From NCBI GenBank assembly GCA_945861175.1, contig CAMATR010000089.1, forward strand, positions 1 through 7,054: a DNA stretch of 7,054 nt, read 5' to 3'. Origin of the DNA: Chitinophaga pinensis. Its GTDB lineage: Bacteria > Bacteroidota > Bacteroidia > Flavobacteriales_D > Crocinitomicaceae. Numbering within the stretch: the first letter of the stretch is position 1; each line of letters begins with the position of its first letter. Under the pieces are notes generated by a model. The model saw only the letters and a list, made by a program, of their open reading frames with translations, did no database searches and was not told where the DNA came from. Positions 6,834-7,054 of this stretch are shown here, piece by piece. Both the position numbers and the translations under genes were made by a program.

Positions 6834-7054
6834 ATGAACGGCATAATCAAACTTCTTCCTGATCACATTGCAAATCAAATTGCAGCTGGTGAAGTTATTC
6901 AGCGTCCGGCTTCGGTAGTGAAGGAGATGATGGAGAATGCTATTGATGCAGGTGCCAGCAAAATTCATGTCAATATAAAAGATGCTGGCAAAACTCTTAT
7001 ACAAATTATCGATAATGGATTTGGAATGACTCCAAATGATGCTGCTTTTTGTTT
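6834..7054 (+). CDS. mutL: DNA mismatch repair protein MutL, N-terminal part (runs off right edge)
   Basis: The first 73 codons of mutL. MutL is a GHKL ATPase that links mismatch recognition by MutS to strand incision and removal. The MutL/PMS family signature IAAGEVIQRPASVVKE is at residues 16-31. GHKL motif I reads E31 to N35, D38, A39 (EMMENAIDA), and motif II is DNGFG at 60-64 (DxGxG), both intact. The extreme N-terminus MNGIIKLLPDHIANQIAAGE aligns with other MutL starts, which supports the ATG at 6834. The C-terminal dimerisation domain, and so whether it carries the endonuclease motif of non-enteric MutLs, lies outside the window. It is transcribed away from the NagZ-fusion cluster and is probably functionally unrelated to it. 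Confidence 0.95.
   Translation, partial: MNGIIKLLPDHIANQIAAGEVIQRPASVVKEMMENAIDAGASKIHVNIKDAGKTLIQIIDNGFGMTPNDAAFC

Noticed and set aside
6801..7004. 67-codon minus-strand frame across the mutL start
   Set aside because: It covers the conserved MutL ATPase signature in antisense and has no family resemblance.

Overview
The window looks like chromosomal DNA from a member of the Bacteroidota, possibly a Cytophagales-type lineage; the phylum is an inference and the order a guess. The grounds are high A+T, translation starts with A-rich leaders instead of Shine-Dalgarno sequences, a -7-like TAnnTTTG element before mutL, and gene types common in that phylum: an N-terminally membrane-anchored von Willebrand A protein, a NagZ/serine-hydrolase fusion, and a BshA of the bacillithiol pathway.

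Layout, left to right. (1) 1-406, minus strand: the first 135 codons of a membrane-anchored vWA-domain protein that runs off the left edge. (2) 407-764: an A+T-rich divergent intergenic region with no recognisable gene. (3) 765-1946, plus strand: a complete acetyl-CoA acetyltransferase (thiolase II) with all catalytic residues; the start at 765 is preferred over an in-frame ATG at 711. (4) 1945-1974: a compact bidirectional terminator between convergent genes. (5) 6655 down to 1973, minus strand: a tight three-gene cluster. It reads, in order of transcription, a 974-residue exported NagZ-type glycosidase fused to a beta-lactamase-fold serine hydrolase, a six-TM PAP2_C (sphingomyelin-synthase-like) phosphatase/transferase whose start overlaps the preceding stop by 4 bp (ATGA), and bshA 28 bp further on. 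(6) 6656-6833: a divergent intergenic region. (7) 6834-7054, plus strand: the first 73 codons of mutL, cut by the right edge.

How the genes may work together. The NagZ-hydrolase fusion probably trims muropeptides outside the cytoplasmic membrane, removing GlcNAc and then perhaps the stem peptide, as the separate proteins NagZ and AmiE do in Bacillus subtilis. The PAP2_C protein probably acts on lipid phosphate or head groups in the membrane. BshA uses UDP-GlcNAc and L-malate for the first step of bacillithiol synthesis. GlcNAc chemistry could link the first and third genes, but that is inference. The thiolase, the vWA protein and mutL look like independent neighbours.

No RNA gene, mobile element, CRISPR array or phage sequence was seen. 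The most interesting unit is the three-gene cluster. Its members belong to known families, so it is an unusual association and not a demonstrated new system.
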